From contig NC_045150.1 of the NCBI RefSeq assembly GCF_008831285.2, positions 11,821,868 to 11,885,867 of the forward strand: DNA of 64,000 bases. Direction: 5' to 3'. The first letter of the stretch is position 1. Every line of letters begins with the position of its first letter. The notes beneath the pieces were generated by a model that had not been told where the DNA came from, searched no databases, and was given only the letters and a program-made list of their open reading frames with translations. This DNA comes from Nymphaea colorata (lineage: Eukaryota > Streptophyta > Magnoliopsida > Nymphaeales > Nymphaeaceae). The position numbers and the translations under genes were made by a program. Positions 54,601 through 61,330 of this stretch are shown piece after piece.

Positions 54601-56437
54601 TCTCCCTGTTAGAGAAAATAAAACTTATGGTTTCAAAATGAGGAAGTCTCTTAGAGAACATAAAGCTTATAGTTTTAAAATTAGGAAGTGTCGACCTAAG
54701 ACTATTTACATCTATTCTAGGGTATATCCTTGGTTGTGCTACAAGGCATAATCATAATGGAGCCACAAACATATAAGGGGCAAGAATTAGTAGGACTTAG
54801 ACTCAGCAAAAAGATGGGTATTGATAATCATAATAGAGTCCAAAACCTATAAGGGCAAAGAATTGGTAAAACTCATTCACATATAAATCCAATGAAAGAG
54901 TGGCTGTTGTTAAAGACATGAATGTAGCCCTTTAATATGGAGAGAGAGGTTTATAGCTTTGGGTGGTACTCCGGCACTCTGGACCATCTTTTTTATCTAA
55001 TTGCTTTGCTGAAGACTCAGTTTCTTTTGGTATGAGAGCTTGTTAGCACGTCTTGTAAAACAGTTGTCTGAAATGTGCTCGGACCTGGAAGATTTCTAAA
55101 TGATCTGAGTGTCTTGTTTTTGGATTTATTGTCAGAATATTAGACACTTTCTTTTTTTCTTCTTGTACAGGCAAAATCTCCTGTTAAAACATTGGATGAG
55201 CTCCGTGTGTGTGAGGTGATTCCGTCATCCTCCTTCCCTTCAAACACTGACAATGGACAAAGTAATTTTGATTTATAAATTCTATTGCATGCTTGAAAGC
55301 TTTTGTATTGAACCTGACGAGCAACTGAAGGTTAAATTCATCTATTGCAGAAGATGGAGGGCTCTTCGGAGGGAGGAAAAGTCATCGTTTGTATATGATA
55401 ACTGCAAGAGCACGATCTTTTTTATATCACCAGGTCTTACAACTCGACAATATGCTTCAGCTGCGGAACTTCTGAATTGTTCACTGCAAATGGATATGTA
55501 GAGTCTTGATTGGTTAAAAAGTTTGTAATATGTCACTGTTATTTAATTTTTTGAACTTGCCGTTTTATGTTGGTGTCATTAACTTGCATTCTGTTAGATA
55601 TGTATTTAACACGATGCCTTATATTTGTGTGTGTGTGCCACCTGCTGAATCTAGAATAAAGCTTGCAAATGCTCAGGGCTAGTGCATTTTTGCTGGGATG
55701 GGAACAATCTGCTTGCACTTGTCAGTCATGCACCTAGCATGTAACATATCTTCTAGCTAAGGGGATATGTTTATTTTGCACGAGACTTGTCCATGGCCAG
55801 GTTTGTTTTCTACACCATCACCAGGGACAAACTTTATTGTGCCTGTCTACCGGGGCAGCCTTTTGGCTTTGTAATGTAATTTCTTTTTTGTCTTTGCCAT
55901 GGTTGCTCCAGATATCATGCAATCTAGGTTATAATGGAGGAGTTGAATCATGGTTTAGTACTTCCTCGTGAACTTAGAAAGTAGGTTAGCTATGGGACAC
56001 GAAAATATATCAGTGGTCACAATGATGTATGAATTCTAGTGTGTAATGCTAAGTCTACTGTTTATGTACTATTCTTGTTTTCCTTTTATTCATTGTTTTC
56101 ACCAGCAAATAATGTGATTGGTTAAAATTTTTGAACCTTGTATTGATTGCAGGTTCGCCTGCTTGTTGGCCTACTCAAATCTGTTGGCACAGGAGAACTG
56201 AAAATTGATGACGGTTAGTTTTATTGTGCCTTCAACCATCAGCCTATGCTTGACGTTATCCTTGATGTCTTGATTATTTGTTGCTTCTTTGAGCATGAAA
56301 GTAGCTTCTTGCTGACGATTGTTGCAGTGGAAAGAATTTTGAATGCAAGGACAATAACTGAAACTCCTCCCATGGCTCCTGCTTGCGGTCTCTACCTTGG
56401 AAATGTAATGTACGACTTTTTGTCAGATGATGATTAG
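25226..56437 (+). CDS. tRNA pseudouridine synthase, TruA family (11 exons, 343 aa)
   Basis: Exons: 25226-25477, 26053-26109, 44999-45076, 47224-47277, 50894-50976, 51734-51833, 51914-51976, 55171-55261, 55351-55433, 56153-56213, 56328-56437 (stop TAG). All introns are GT-AG and the joined frame is open. The family isomerises uridine in tRNA (bacterial TruA: positions 38-40). Visible motifs: [14 protein letters not shown] at residues 60-73, the catalytic loop [13 protein letters not shown] with the Asp as first codon of exon 3, [55 protein letters not shown] near the end, and [11 protein letters not shown]. The first about 50 residues are a polar extension; a second ATG at residue 51 directly precedes the domain. 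The usual RTDAGVHA reads RTDVGVHA here. It is longer than bacterial TruA (about 270 aa), matching plant homologues. Location in the cell is not evident. Introns 2, 4, 5 and 7 contain transposons, but no exon is damaged. Confidence 0.93.
26110..27906 (+). other. Start of intron 2, no gene
   Basis: Donor ACA|GTGAGT at 26110. No ORF with a recognisable domain; ordinary intronic sequence rich in T. Confidence 0.6.
27907..28847 (+). pseudogene. Ty3/gypsy chromovirus tail: integrase C-half and chromodomain
   Basis: Translated with frame changes and stops, it shows [15 protein letters not shown]-like integrase, [11 protein letters not shown] and WAELAYNT (integrase core end), [15 protein letters not shown], a [16 protein letters not shown]-type C-terminal domain, and finally [20 protein letters not shown], the chromodomain end found in chromoviruses. 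A purine-rich tract (AAGGGGAAGGAG near 28830-28842) leads into the 3' LTR. The 5' LTR, gag, protease and RT are absent. Several stops show that it is dead. Confidence 0.85.
28848..29107 (+). repeat. 3' LTR of the chromovirus fragment
   Basis: Starts TGTTAGACTTTG right after the purine tract and contains a CT-rich block before its end. The right end is lost or ends against copia sequence near 29107, so the length (about 260 bp) is a minimum. Confidence 0.6.
29108..29600 (+). pseudogene. Old copia relic, piece 1 (integrase core)
   Basis: Encodes [11 protein letters not shown]-like then [28 protein letters not shown] and, after a frame change, [16 protein letters not shown]: copia integrase core. 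The conserved Gly-Gly of the second Asp motif is altered (SNLVGE). The relic continues in pieces 2 and 3, separated by later insertions. Confidence 0.82.
30225..30395. repeat. GA-rich low-complexity tract
   Basis: About 170 bp of AGAGGAGAAAGAGAG-type purine repeats on the plus strand with few interruptions. Confidence 0.9.
31430..31573. repeat. 72-bp imperfect tandem duplication
   Basis: Units 31430-31501 and 31502-31573 both start CGGGTTGATGGTATAAG and contain GAGAGCAGCC and AGTATACC; about ten differences by eye. Confidence 0.85.
32073..32762. mobile_element. GTATCG-rich palindromic element
   Basis: Ends form an 8-bp inverted repeat AATGTTAT...ATAACATT. The left about 180 bp is dense in CGTATCGTACGATACG palindromes and the right end repeats CGATACGCGATACGTACG, so long stretches can fold back. 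The flanks gttgggatc and gttggggtg match at 7 of 9 bases, compatible with an old 9-bp target duplication of the Mutator type. No transposase. ORFs of Arg/Tyr/Ile content are by-products of the repeat. Confidence 0.5.
32763..33390. other. Intronic sequence, nothing recognised
   Basis: AT-rich; no domain-bearing ORF. Confidence 0.5.
33391..33976 (+). pseudogene. Old copia relic, piece 2
   Basis: Translates as [20 protein letters not shown], then [15 protein letters not shown] with stops and frame changes, the stretch of copia pol between integrase and RT. It ends at the insertion site of copia A, whose target duplication GTTTC is at 33972-33976. Confidence 0.8.
33977..34222 (+). repeat. 5' LTR of copia A
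   Basis: 246 bp, TGTTGATAG...TTTTACA; 98% identical to 43947-44192 (four differences by eye). Related to, but clearly diverged from, the LTR of copia B. Confidence 0.95.
34223..34240 (+). other. Primer-binding site of copia A
   Basis: TGGTATCAGAGCCGTGAA directly after the LTR, complementary to the 3' end of initiator Met tRNA, the usual copia primer. Confidence 0.85.
34772..36275 (+). pseudogene. Copia A gag, protease and start of integrase region
   Basis: The chosen ATG at 34772 gives [14 protein letters not shown], then the UBN2/DUF4219-type gag ([40 protein letters not shown]), a CCHC knuckle [14 protein letters not shown] near 35540-35580, and the protease site [12 protein letters not shown] near 35820. 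A TAG at 35978-35980 interrupts the frame; it then continues with [10 protein letters not shown] and [14 protein letters not shown] (GAG-pre-integrase) up to the insertion point of copia B at 36275. A longer upstream frame exists but lies in the leader. Confidence 0.9.
36276..36530 (-). repeat. 3' LTR of copia B
   Basis: 255 bp; three differences from 40978-41232 by eye. The pol stop codon lies inside the first bases of this LTR. Confidence 0.95.
36525..39506 (-). CDS. Copia B pol: integrase, reverse transcriptase, RNase H (open 993 codons)
   Basis: Uninterrupted frame. Order: GAG-pre-integrase end ([11 protein letters not shown]), integrase core with Asp in HSDVWGP, Asp in FRSDNAREY and Glu in [11 protein letters not shown], a variable acidic linker with four [11 protein letters not shown] repeats, then RT ([48 protein letters not shown]) and RNase H ([34 protein letters not shown]). 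It would copy and integrate a copia element, but protease lies in another frame upstream (39422-40228) through a 1-nt shift near 39515 and gag is missing. The first Met is not the natural start, because the polyprotein is cleaved from a longer precursor. It is antisense to the host gene and to copia A. Confidence 0.93.
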   Translation of the reverse strand: MLLRWHERLGHLPFGLLRQLFPDICSRLDMTMVSCDVCHLAKHVRASYLLSSHRSNEVFAMIHSDVWGPAGIPSCHGFQYFITFIDDYSRNTIVYLLKDRSEVPTVIETFIAYVETQYGASVKTFRSDNAREYMCQSIDSFFRKKGIVHETSCSYTPPQNGVAERKNRQLLNMTRALLFQRHVPKKYWGDAVLTSAYLINRLPSRVLNGKTPHSLLPGTREPFSLPLRVFGCVCFIHNHSPHIKKIDPRSIKGIFLGYSPTQKGYKCRDPSTGRAYVTKDVTFLEHVSYFGENPLQGEYSMSREEYSPSQEIQFTDFLDYRRDSVGPSSEVHEQEKNGPSSEVHEQEKNGEVHEQEKNGLSSEVHEQEKNGECSTEAEEKSNHLFGQVYSRRRVCTDEMTGGENSTPNPISPSLDDPSRAQKQPVEEEIQTVAASEELPIALRKGVRSCTQHPIGNFVSYSRLSKEYKCFVSSLSLTMIPRNVAEAQSDPKWTYAMQEEMEALRRNMTWEVVKIPEAAHLVGSKWVYTIKYKPDGSVERYKARLVAKGFSQKYGIDYLETFAPVAKMKTVRVIISLAVMKEWKMYQLDVKNAFLNGDLEEEVYMCMPPGYEEPGKCCKLRKALYGLKQSPRAWFERLRLVMRQCGYHQGNGDHTLFVKRNKQKVTILLVYVDDMIVTGDDEDEIMKLKKLLVIEFDLKDLGKLKYFLGIEIARSGTSLVLNQRKYTLDLLKETGKLGCRPASTPLDAGHKLSLRDGKPLCEEAKRRYQCLVGKLIYLTLTRPDITFAVNVMSQFMHAPTDAHLKAVDRILCYLKRNPGKGLLYVKQDTLGIEGYSDADWAGCIDTRRSTSSYCIYLGGNLIVWRSKRQDVCSRSSAEAEYRAVAMGVSELLWLKVLLTDIGIKVEEPMKMYCDNKSAINLANNPVLHDRTKHVEIDRHFIRERIDAKELVLPYMISEDQTADVLTKALSSTSFERNVSKLGMFDMYAQLEGEC
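38395..38532 (-). repeat. Four in-frame repeats in the copia B linker
   Basis: Tandem 39-bp (one shortened to 30-bp) units encoding [11 protein letters not shown]-type peptides between integrase and RT. Copia A has no such repeats at the matching place. Confidence 0.9.
39422..40228 (-). pseudogene. Copia B protease region without gag
   Basis: Contains the aspartic protease site [13 protein letters not shown] and [19 protein letters not shown], then runs out of frame at about 39515, where the pol frame takes over. The upstream about 100 residues show no UBN2 gag and no CCHC knuckle. AASSS just before the protease resembles the first residues of copia A gag, suggesting that nearly all of gag (about 1 kb) was deleted and the ends fused. 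Confidence 0.8.
40229..40977 (-). other. Leader of copia B with GGC/GCA-rich simple sequence
   Basis: 40680-40920 is a degenerate GCN/GGC repeat (GCGGCGGCAGTGGC-like) open in several frames for compositional reasons. The primer site lies at its right end. No gag. Confidence 0.75.
40978..41232 (-). repeat. 5' LTR of copia B
   Basis: 255 bp, sense TGTTGAAGTATG...GTTTCTACA; pairs with 36276-36530. Confidence 0.95.
41238..43952 (+). pseudogene. Copia A integrase, RT and RNase H (broken)
   Basis: Continues copia A after the nested insertion. The integrase core ([26 protein letters not shown]) and linker are open to 42526. Compared with copia B, five bases are missing at about 42518, causing a frameshift; the RT frame ([37 protein letters not shown]) resumes at 42558. 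About 35 codons of the segment after LCEEA (near 43358) are deleted in frame, removing the RT-RNase H connection that copia B keeps. A TAG at 43644-43646 replaces a Trp codon of the SELLWLK motif. The frame then ends at 43952 inside the LTR. Confidence 0.93.
43947..44192 (+). repeat. 3' LTR of copia A
   Basis: 246 bp; see the 5' LTR. Followed by target duplication GTTTC at 44193-44197. Confidence 0.95.
44193..44500 (+). pseudogene. Old copia relic, piece 3 (start of RT)
   Basis: Reads [13 protein letters not shown], then [26 protein letters not shown] and [10 protein letters not shown] with several stops: the N-terminal part of copia RT. It continues piece 2 exactly across the copia A insertion once one copy of GTTTC is removed. 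Confidence 0.85.
44501..44998 (+). other. End of intron 2
   Basis: AT-rich. A (GA)n microsatellite lies at 44756-44778. The acceptor TTCTTCAG ends at 44998. Confidence 0.7.
45077..47223 (+). other. Intron 3 of the pseudouridine synthase gene
   Basis: 2.1 kb without a recognisable gene. It contains a CAA/AAT-type simple repeat near 45465-45525, a (GA)n run at 46443-46468 and a T/G-rich run at 47056-47088. Confidence 0.65.
47549..48741. mobile_element. Harbinger-like non-autonomous element with a captured gene fragment
   Basis: The left end GGTATAGTTTGACAACATGG and the reverse of the right end GGGCTTGTTTGATGCCTGG form an imperfect terminal inverted repeat. TAA flanks both ends (47546-47548 and 48742-48744), the 3-bp target typical of PIF/Harbinger. 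The 1.2 kb interior carries a leucine-rich-repeat extensin-like fragment and no transposase. It lies in intron 4. Confidence 0.6.
47780..48540 (+). pseudogene. Captured fragment of a leucine-rich repeat extensin-like (LRX) gene
   Basis: In three frames, the order of an LRX N-terminal LRR domain can be followed: [20 protein letters not shown] at about 47815-47878; then [32 protein letters not shown] and [11 protein letters not shown] at about 48305-48445; then [11 protein letters not shown] at about 48488-48520. LRX proteins are cell-wall proteins with about ten LRRs before an extensin tail. The middle repeats are decayed by frameshifts and stops, and neither the signal peptide nor the extensin tail is seen. 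It cannot encode a working protein. Confidence 0.65.
48841..48876. repeat. (TA)n microsatellite
   Basis: About 18 uninterrupted TA units. Confidence 0.98.
48877..50893 (+). other. Rest of intron 4
   Basis: AT-rich, no recognisable coding or element; the acceptor TGCCAG ends at 50893. Confidence 0.6.
51137..51641 (-). repeat. Copia-type solo LTR in intron 5
   Basis: The minus strand starts TGTTAGAATGTATG at 51641 and carries a TATA box (TTATAAATAAGGG) near 51325-51340, followed by downstream sequence like a U5 ending near 51137. No internal domain is present. The target duplication was not found, so the left end is approximate. An AT microsatellite has expanded inside. Confidence 0.5.
51569..51620. 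repeat. (AT)n microsatellite
   Basis: About 26 AT units within the solo LTR. Confidence 0.97.
52861..53054. repeat. 97-bp tandem duplication inside hAT-like element 2
   Basis: Units 52861-52957 and 52958-53054, each containing GAAGGGAAGGGTTTCCCTC and CATCACAGCCCTTAACCTCC; few differences. Confidence 0.9.
53390..53479 (+). pseudogene. Captured fragment resembling the N-terminus of PDS5 (cohesin cofactor)
   Basis: From the ATG at 53390 the frame reads [20 protein letters not shown] then PPAELDEL, close in pattern to the first 30 residues of plant PDS5-like proteins (EKELEEQL-EAGN-L--PPSS-DEL-type start). The following DNA does not continue the protein. Only the first coding part seems to have been captured, inside a hAT-like element. 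No function is expected. Confidence 0.5.
53788..55170 (+). other. Rest of intron 7
   Basis: No gene. A (CT)n run at 54142-54162 and a direct repeat of about 40 bp (near 54608-54648 and 54651-54690, both containing TTAGAGAA and AGGAAGT). The acceptor TTGTACAG ends at 55170. Confidence 0.6.
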
Positions 56438-57544
56438 AAGAGCTGATGTATTTTACGGACAGGTCTTACAAAGAAGTGAAATTCCCATTGCATATGATGG
56501 TGCATTACTAGGGGACTTTGATTACTTGTAAGCCTTTGAATAGTTTGTTCTCCATATTGTTTGGAAGAGTTGAAAAATCAAAACGCTTCAGTGGTTCAAA
56601 AGCAGTAGTTCATCTCCAGCTTTCCCGTACACTGGGGCGTAAGGCAACGTATAGGACAAAGTGTCCCATCTTTTCATGGGTGCTTCATTTGTGGACAGGC
56701 ACATTTTGTGTAGTTTTGCTGTTCTGCAATGGCATGTAGCGATGACATGTTCCCTGACATGCTGGGGCAAGGGATAGAGGTAATTTGCTGAACGTCACTC
56801 CTGCTTCTCTTTCCCTAACCAAAACAACAGGAACAGGACAAGCTTAAGATGGGTCCCTAGTGTTCGTGCATCTGAATCATGAAACAACGAAGTCCGGCAG
56901 CTAAGCATTGTAAGTGGGTCACTCTTGGTTTGGATATTTGGTGGAACAAGCGTGGCTTGATCATTTAGCTGACTAGTTGCCATCTCGTTTGCCAACAAGG
57001 GCTTCTATCAGCTTGCTAAAGTGATTATGTTCAGACCTTCGAGTTGCAGAATGCCACTGTTCTGCTATATTCGAATGTTAATTGCATTTCATTTTTGTGT
57101 TTTTTTGTTTGGTCTTCTTTTCTAGTGTTTGGCCCTTCTAATGGGATCCAAATATGCTGGATTCTGTTCTGTTCTAGGAGTATAAGTTTGGATAGTTCTG
57201 TTCCGTCTTTTGAGAAAGATTTCAGGAGATTCCAACATAAATTGTTCAAAATTTATATGCGCCTTTCAAGGATCATAATCTAGAGGTGTTTTTTCAGTGA
57301 ACTTGCATGTGATCCTATATAGTGCCTTTGCATAGTGGACCATGCTAAATTCCTTAAAACGGTGACCATGTTCACATACTATATGACATTTGAAAAATAG
57401 CAGGCTCGACTCATTTCCCCACGGAGGAAACCAGTCTGGTTTGAGAGGATATAAAAAGGTTTTCGTCATATGCCCTTGTATTTTCATGCTGAATAGTACT
57501 TGAGGGCTTGTTTTGCTACCTGTGGTCTACTACCCTACTTTGTT
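56438..57544 (+). other. 3' UTR and downstream flank of the gene
   Basis: No ORF with a recognisable domain and no clear polyadenylation signal identified. Likely contains the end of the pseudouridine synthase transcript. Confidence 0.5.
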
Positions 57545-58030
57545 TTAAATGTTCAAGAATTTAGATCCATGGATTAAAATCAGATCCTCCCAATCTGATC
57601 TTATACCAAACTTTTTATTAATGCAAAAGTTAAATAGAGACCTCGAATGCGGTCCATAAGCCTGACCTAAAACCCTTGGTTCCGTGAACCTCTTGTTGCA
57701 GCGAACGCATGTTACACCAGACCGATCAATCTGAAAAATACGAGGTAATGAAACACCGTCTATTTTATCGTGGAGCATGTTACGTTACATGTTCAAATGA
57801 ATCTAAAATATGAGGTAATCTATTGTCCGTATTTGAAGTTATGGTGGTCTGATCCAACGTGCGATTTGATAAAATTTGGTTGCCTCATATTTTAGGTTCG
57901 GTGATGTGACAAGATAAACTAGCTGGTGTAATCACATGCAATCGATATCTGATGTATTAAGATGTTACATTAGCTCAATGAATCTAAAATATGTGGTAAT
58001 CAAGTCCACTGAATCGCATTTGAGTTGCAC
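57545..58030. repeat. Cluster of repeated GAATCTAAAATATGAGGTAAT motifs
   Basis: The motif occurs in direct orientation at about 57798 and 57980 (the second with one base changed), in a weaker form near 57726, and inverted at about 57880-57899 (TTGCCTCATATTTTAGGTTC). It looks like fragments of one MITE inserted or duplicated several times. Confidence 0.5.
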
Positions 58031-60000
58031 TCCGATGAATGTTAATAAAGAAAAAATCACCAAGATTCTGTGATGTGCTGTCCTGGTGATGTGAATCCTT
58101 GTCACTAGCCAAGGATTTCTTGTATGTGTCTAGCCTTTTACTGGTCTAACAGCACTATGTACCCGTCTGGACAGGAACACAGAGCAAGAACAGCCAAAGG
58201 ACAAGTATCCCACCCTCAACATGGACCTCACAGTGCACTTTGGGTACCATGGGCACGGATCATCACAACTGTCTAGTGTACAGACCAAAGTAAATGAGTA
58301 TAGAGCTCTGGTACCACTTGATGTAAGGAGGACTCACATCACCTGGACACGAGGAGTGCAGATGACCCCAGTGGTCAAAGTTGGGCAGCCGTCCTGTAAC
58401 ACTTTAAGATGTATTCAAAGGCAAAGAATAAACGGAAAGGTAGAAAGCATCCATGAAAAGGTAAGATTCAAAAGGAAATGGAAATCATCCGCAGCGTCCT
58501 ACGTTCTTCAACATCTAAATTTGATTTTTCTTCTCCTTTTTGTGTTCAAAGGAAGATTTTTTTTTTTTTTTTTTTTTGTGTTTACATGTGGATTGCCGAC
58601 ACCAAACTGAGGTGTCTCTAGAAGCTTTTGGTGGCATCATCAGGATCTTGGCGTCTCTCCTTCTGCATGTAGTGAATAATGGAGCTCTGCGATTAAAAAT
58701 TTCAAACAGATGTCTTTTCCCCCGCCATGCAGTGAACTGAACTCCAAGTGAGAGCCTGAGAGACGTCCTGGAAAGGTGGTTTCTCCTTTTGTAATATATC
58801 CGTACCAGAGACAACCAAATGAGCGTCCTTTCCACTCTGTGCCCTTTCTCTTGTTCCGTAGCTCACATACTAATGGTCCAACAATTGTACTCACTCTCCT
58901 TTCCACCAATAGTAGTAAAGCAATGTCCATCGAGTTTCAACAAGTACTGTAGAGCCCGACAACCGTTCATTGTTTTTGTAAGAGAAAGGAAAGTGCTGTA
59001 ACTCTATTGTATGAGTAAATTCTCTTTCACCTGGTTCGCTTTCGCGGCCTCCCCACCAATGACCAATGAACGGAAGCCTCTAGGCTGGCGCTCCAATGGC
59101 TACTTTTCAAGCCCCTTCGTCCTTTTCAGCTCTCCCTGTCTTCCCATTTGTACTGGAGAAGGAAATTCAGTGCACAAGTTCCAAAACATGTTCCCGCTGG
59201 CTTCAAGGGAAGGTTGCTGGCTGGCATCTTTGTTGGTCTCTTTCTCTAATGATGGGTAGTGCAACTGGCATATGCTAATAATATCATTGTCGAATTTGAT
59301 AAGGCGCTATCCTGATGACATTGCTAATAATATCATTGTCTTAAGGCGTGTCGTTTAGCTAGTTGGGTAGTGAGTGTATAGAAGACACATTGCTTGTTTG
59401 CTTGTTCAATTTTTTGTGGATGTTATTTTCCTACACTGTAAACAGACATTCTAGCTGATGGTTTACCACACCATGCCCACGTCCTGACATAGGACAAGAC
59501 CCCATAAGCAAAAAAGCAAAAAAAAAAAAAAAAGCGGCATTTGAGTCATTTTCGGGTGTTGAGTTTAAGGCTGTGCATGGGGCCAGGTACTCGGCCCGAC
59601 TCCAGTCCAAGTTTGGCCCCGAAAAACATGCACAAGGTCAGCCCGATAACTTATCGGGCTGGTCCATTGACCATTTTTAATATTGTGAGGATCTTATGTG
59701 GCGGGTATGTGGTGGGCGGGCAGGTGATGAAGTCTCTCAACCCAGAGTGGTTTCCTTCAAGTAAAATACACACCTTTCCAAGCTCAACACATGGCACTAC
59801 TACTGAATTTTCCATTCCACTTGACTTGGACCCAAAATCCACCATTTTTTATTTTTGGATTAGCCAACCGAAACAAGAAATCAGGCCAATTAAATTGAGC
59901 TTCCTTTAGATTAGATTTTGCTTTATTTTATTACTGCATGCTGATTAATGCCAACCGAAAATGCTTTACCATTGTTCAAACCATGTATTTAAAACAGCAG
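58031..60000. other. Intergenic, no gene recognised
   Basis: Frames up to 129 codons (58221-58610) have no recognisable domain. A GCTCTGGTACCA string near 58306 resembles the reverse of a copia primer site, but no LTR or coding accompanies it. 59570-59670 carries GGCTGTGCATGGGGCC and paired GCCCGATAACTTATCGGGC blocks like a hAT MITE end. Confidence 0.45.
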
Positions 60001-60011
60001 TCCTAATTACC

Positions 60012-60016
<5 letters not shown>

Positions 60017-60075
<59 letters not shown>
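60017..60075. repeat. (TA)n microsatellite
   Basis: About 29 TA units. Confidence 0.98.
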
Positions 60076-60078
<3 letters not shown>

Positions 60079-60628
60079 CCTTATGTAAAAAAGAAAAAAA
60101 AAATCCGCTCTACATCAAAAGCATGTTCCTCACATTTTGCACTGATGGTGCGTCATAGAATTCTGTCAGCTGGGGTGATCCTAAGAGATGGTACAAAATG
60201 GGTTTCGATATGAAATAAAAGACATATGGACAACCATATCTCATCTTTCTTCCACTTACTATATGGCCATAAATGTACCAAAGTTTGATCCCCCACTATT
60301 AATACCATTTTTTTTTATTAATACGATGTCTTTTTTTAATAAACGTTTCATTTAAAAGTTACCTTTCGGCCACAATTTTATGTATGACTTGCAATTATAT
60401 GATTTTTTTTTATATAAGCTTCATTTTTGTCGACAATAGCTGCCCAAAAGAAGGCCTTCGGTTAAATCATAAATCATGATGTGTTGGAGGAAAAAGCATA
60501 TAATTTGCCCTTTTAAGCTATCATATTAACTTTTTAGACCAAAAAAAGGAAAACAAATTTCTCGTTCTCCATAAGTGGTGGTGTTTGATGTAATGAAAAA
60601 GTTTCCGAGCCAACTTATCTTGAAGGTT

Positions 60629-60714
60629 TTCAAGAAAAAGAAAAAAAAAAAGGAAAACATAACAACAAAGATTCAAGAAAAAGAAAAAAAAAAGGAAAAC
60701 ATAACAACAAAGAC
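60629..60714. repeat. Tandem duplication of about 43 bp, A-rich
   Basis: Two copies of an AAGAAAAAG(A)n GGAAAACATAACAACAAAGA unit, near 60629-60672 and 60673-60714. Confidence 0.75.
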
Positions 60715-60840
60715 CAAAATAACCTTCTTCTAAAACAGTGGACCATGGGTCCCATGTAGTACACCAAACATGCAAGTTGCTCTATTAAGTGAAAGCCAAT
60801 AGTTAAGGCAGATTATTTATTACGGCACTCCACTTACAAT

Positions 60841-61330
60841 TAGGGGTGAAAAACGAGTCGACCTAGACTTGTTAAAGCTCACCTCGTGAAAGAATGTCAT
60901 TTGCTTAACCAGTCAAGCTCGAGTTCATGAGTCAGTTTGTTCAAATAATCGAATCAAGTTCGAGTTCACCGAACTCGAACGGTTAAATCTCGACTTGCCT
61001 CAAAAATGATGTGTAGCGATTTTTTAAATATCCGACTCGTTTTTTAAATTAAAAAACCGGTATATTGACGTTAATTAATTATAAAAGTTTTTACAAAAGC
61101 TCCTTCAAGTTTGTCAAGCTTTAATCGAGTCGAGCTTTATGGCAAAGTAATAGTTCATATATTCAAACGAGTTTGTAACCCTTAGTCGAGTCGAGCTCGA
61201 GCTCGACACGTAACTGCCGAGTCGAGCCCGAGTTGCTTCTGTCGAACTATTTTTGAACTTAAAGTTTCATTAGTTGAGCTGCACTCGAGCTGACTGAACT
61301 CGAGCTCGACTCAGCCCGTGTTCACCCCTA
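60841..61330. mobile_element. hAT-like MITE (490 bp)
   Basis: Ends TAGGGGTGAA and TTCACCCCTA. The 8-bp target duplication CTTACAAT (60833-60840) / CTTACGAT (61331-61338) has one mismatch. Subterminal GAGTCGAGCTCGAGCTCG motifs relate it to the two larger hAT-like elements here, but it carries no captured gene. Confidence 0.8.

Noticed and set aside
58300-58330. Reverse copia primer-site-like string next to a possible LTR
   Set aside because: No LTR pair, purine tract or coding nearby; a 12-bp match alone is not enough.
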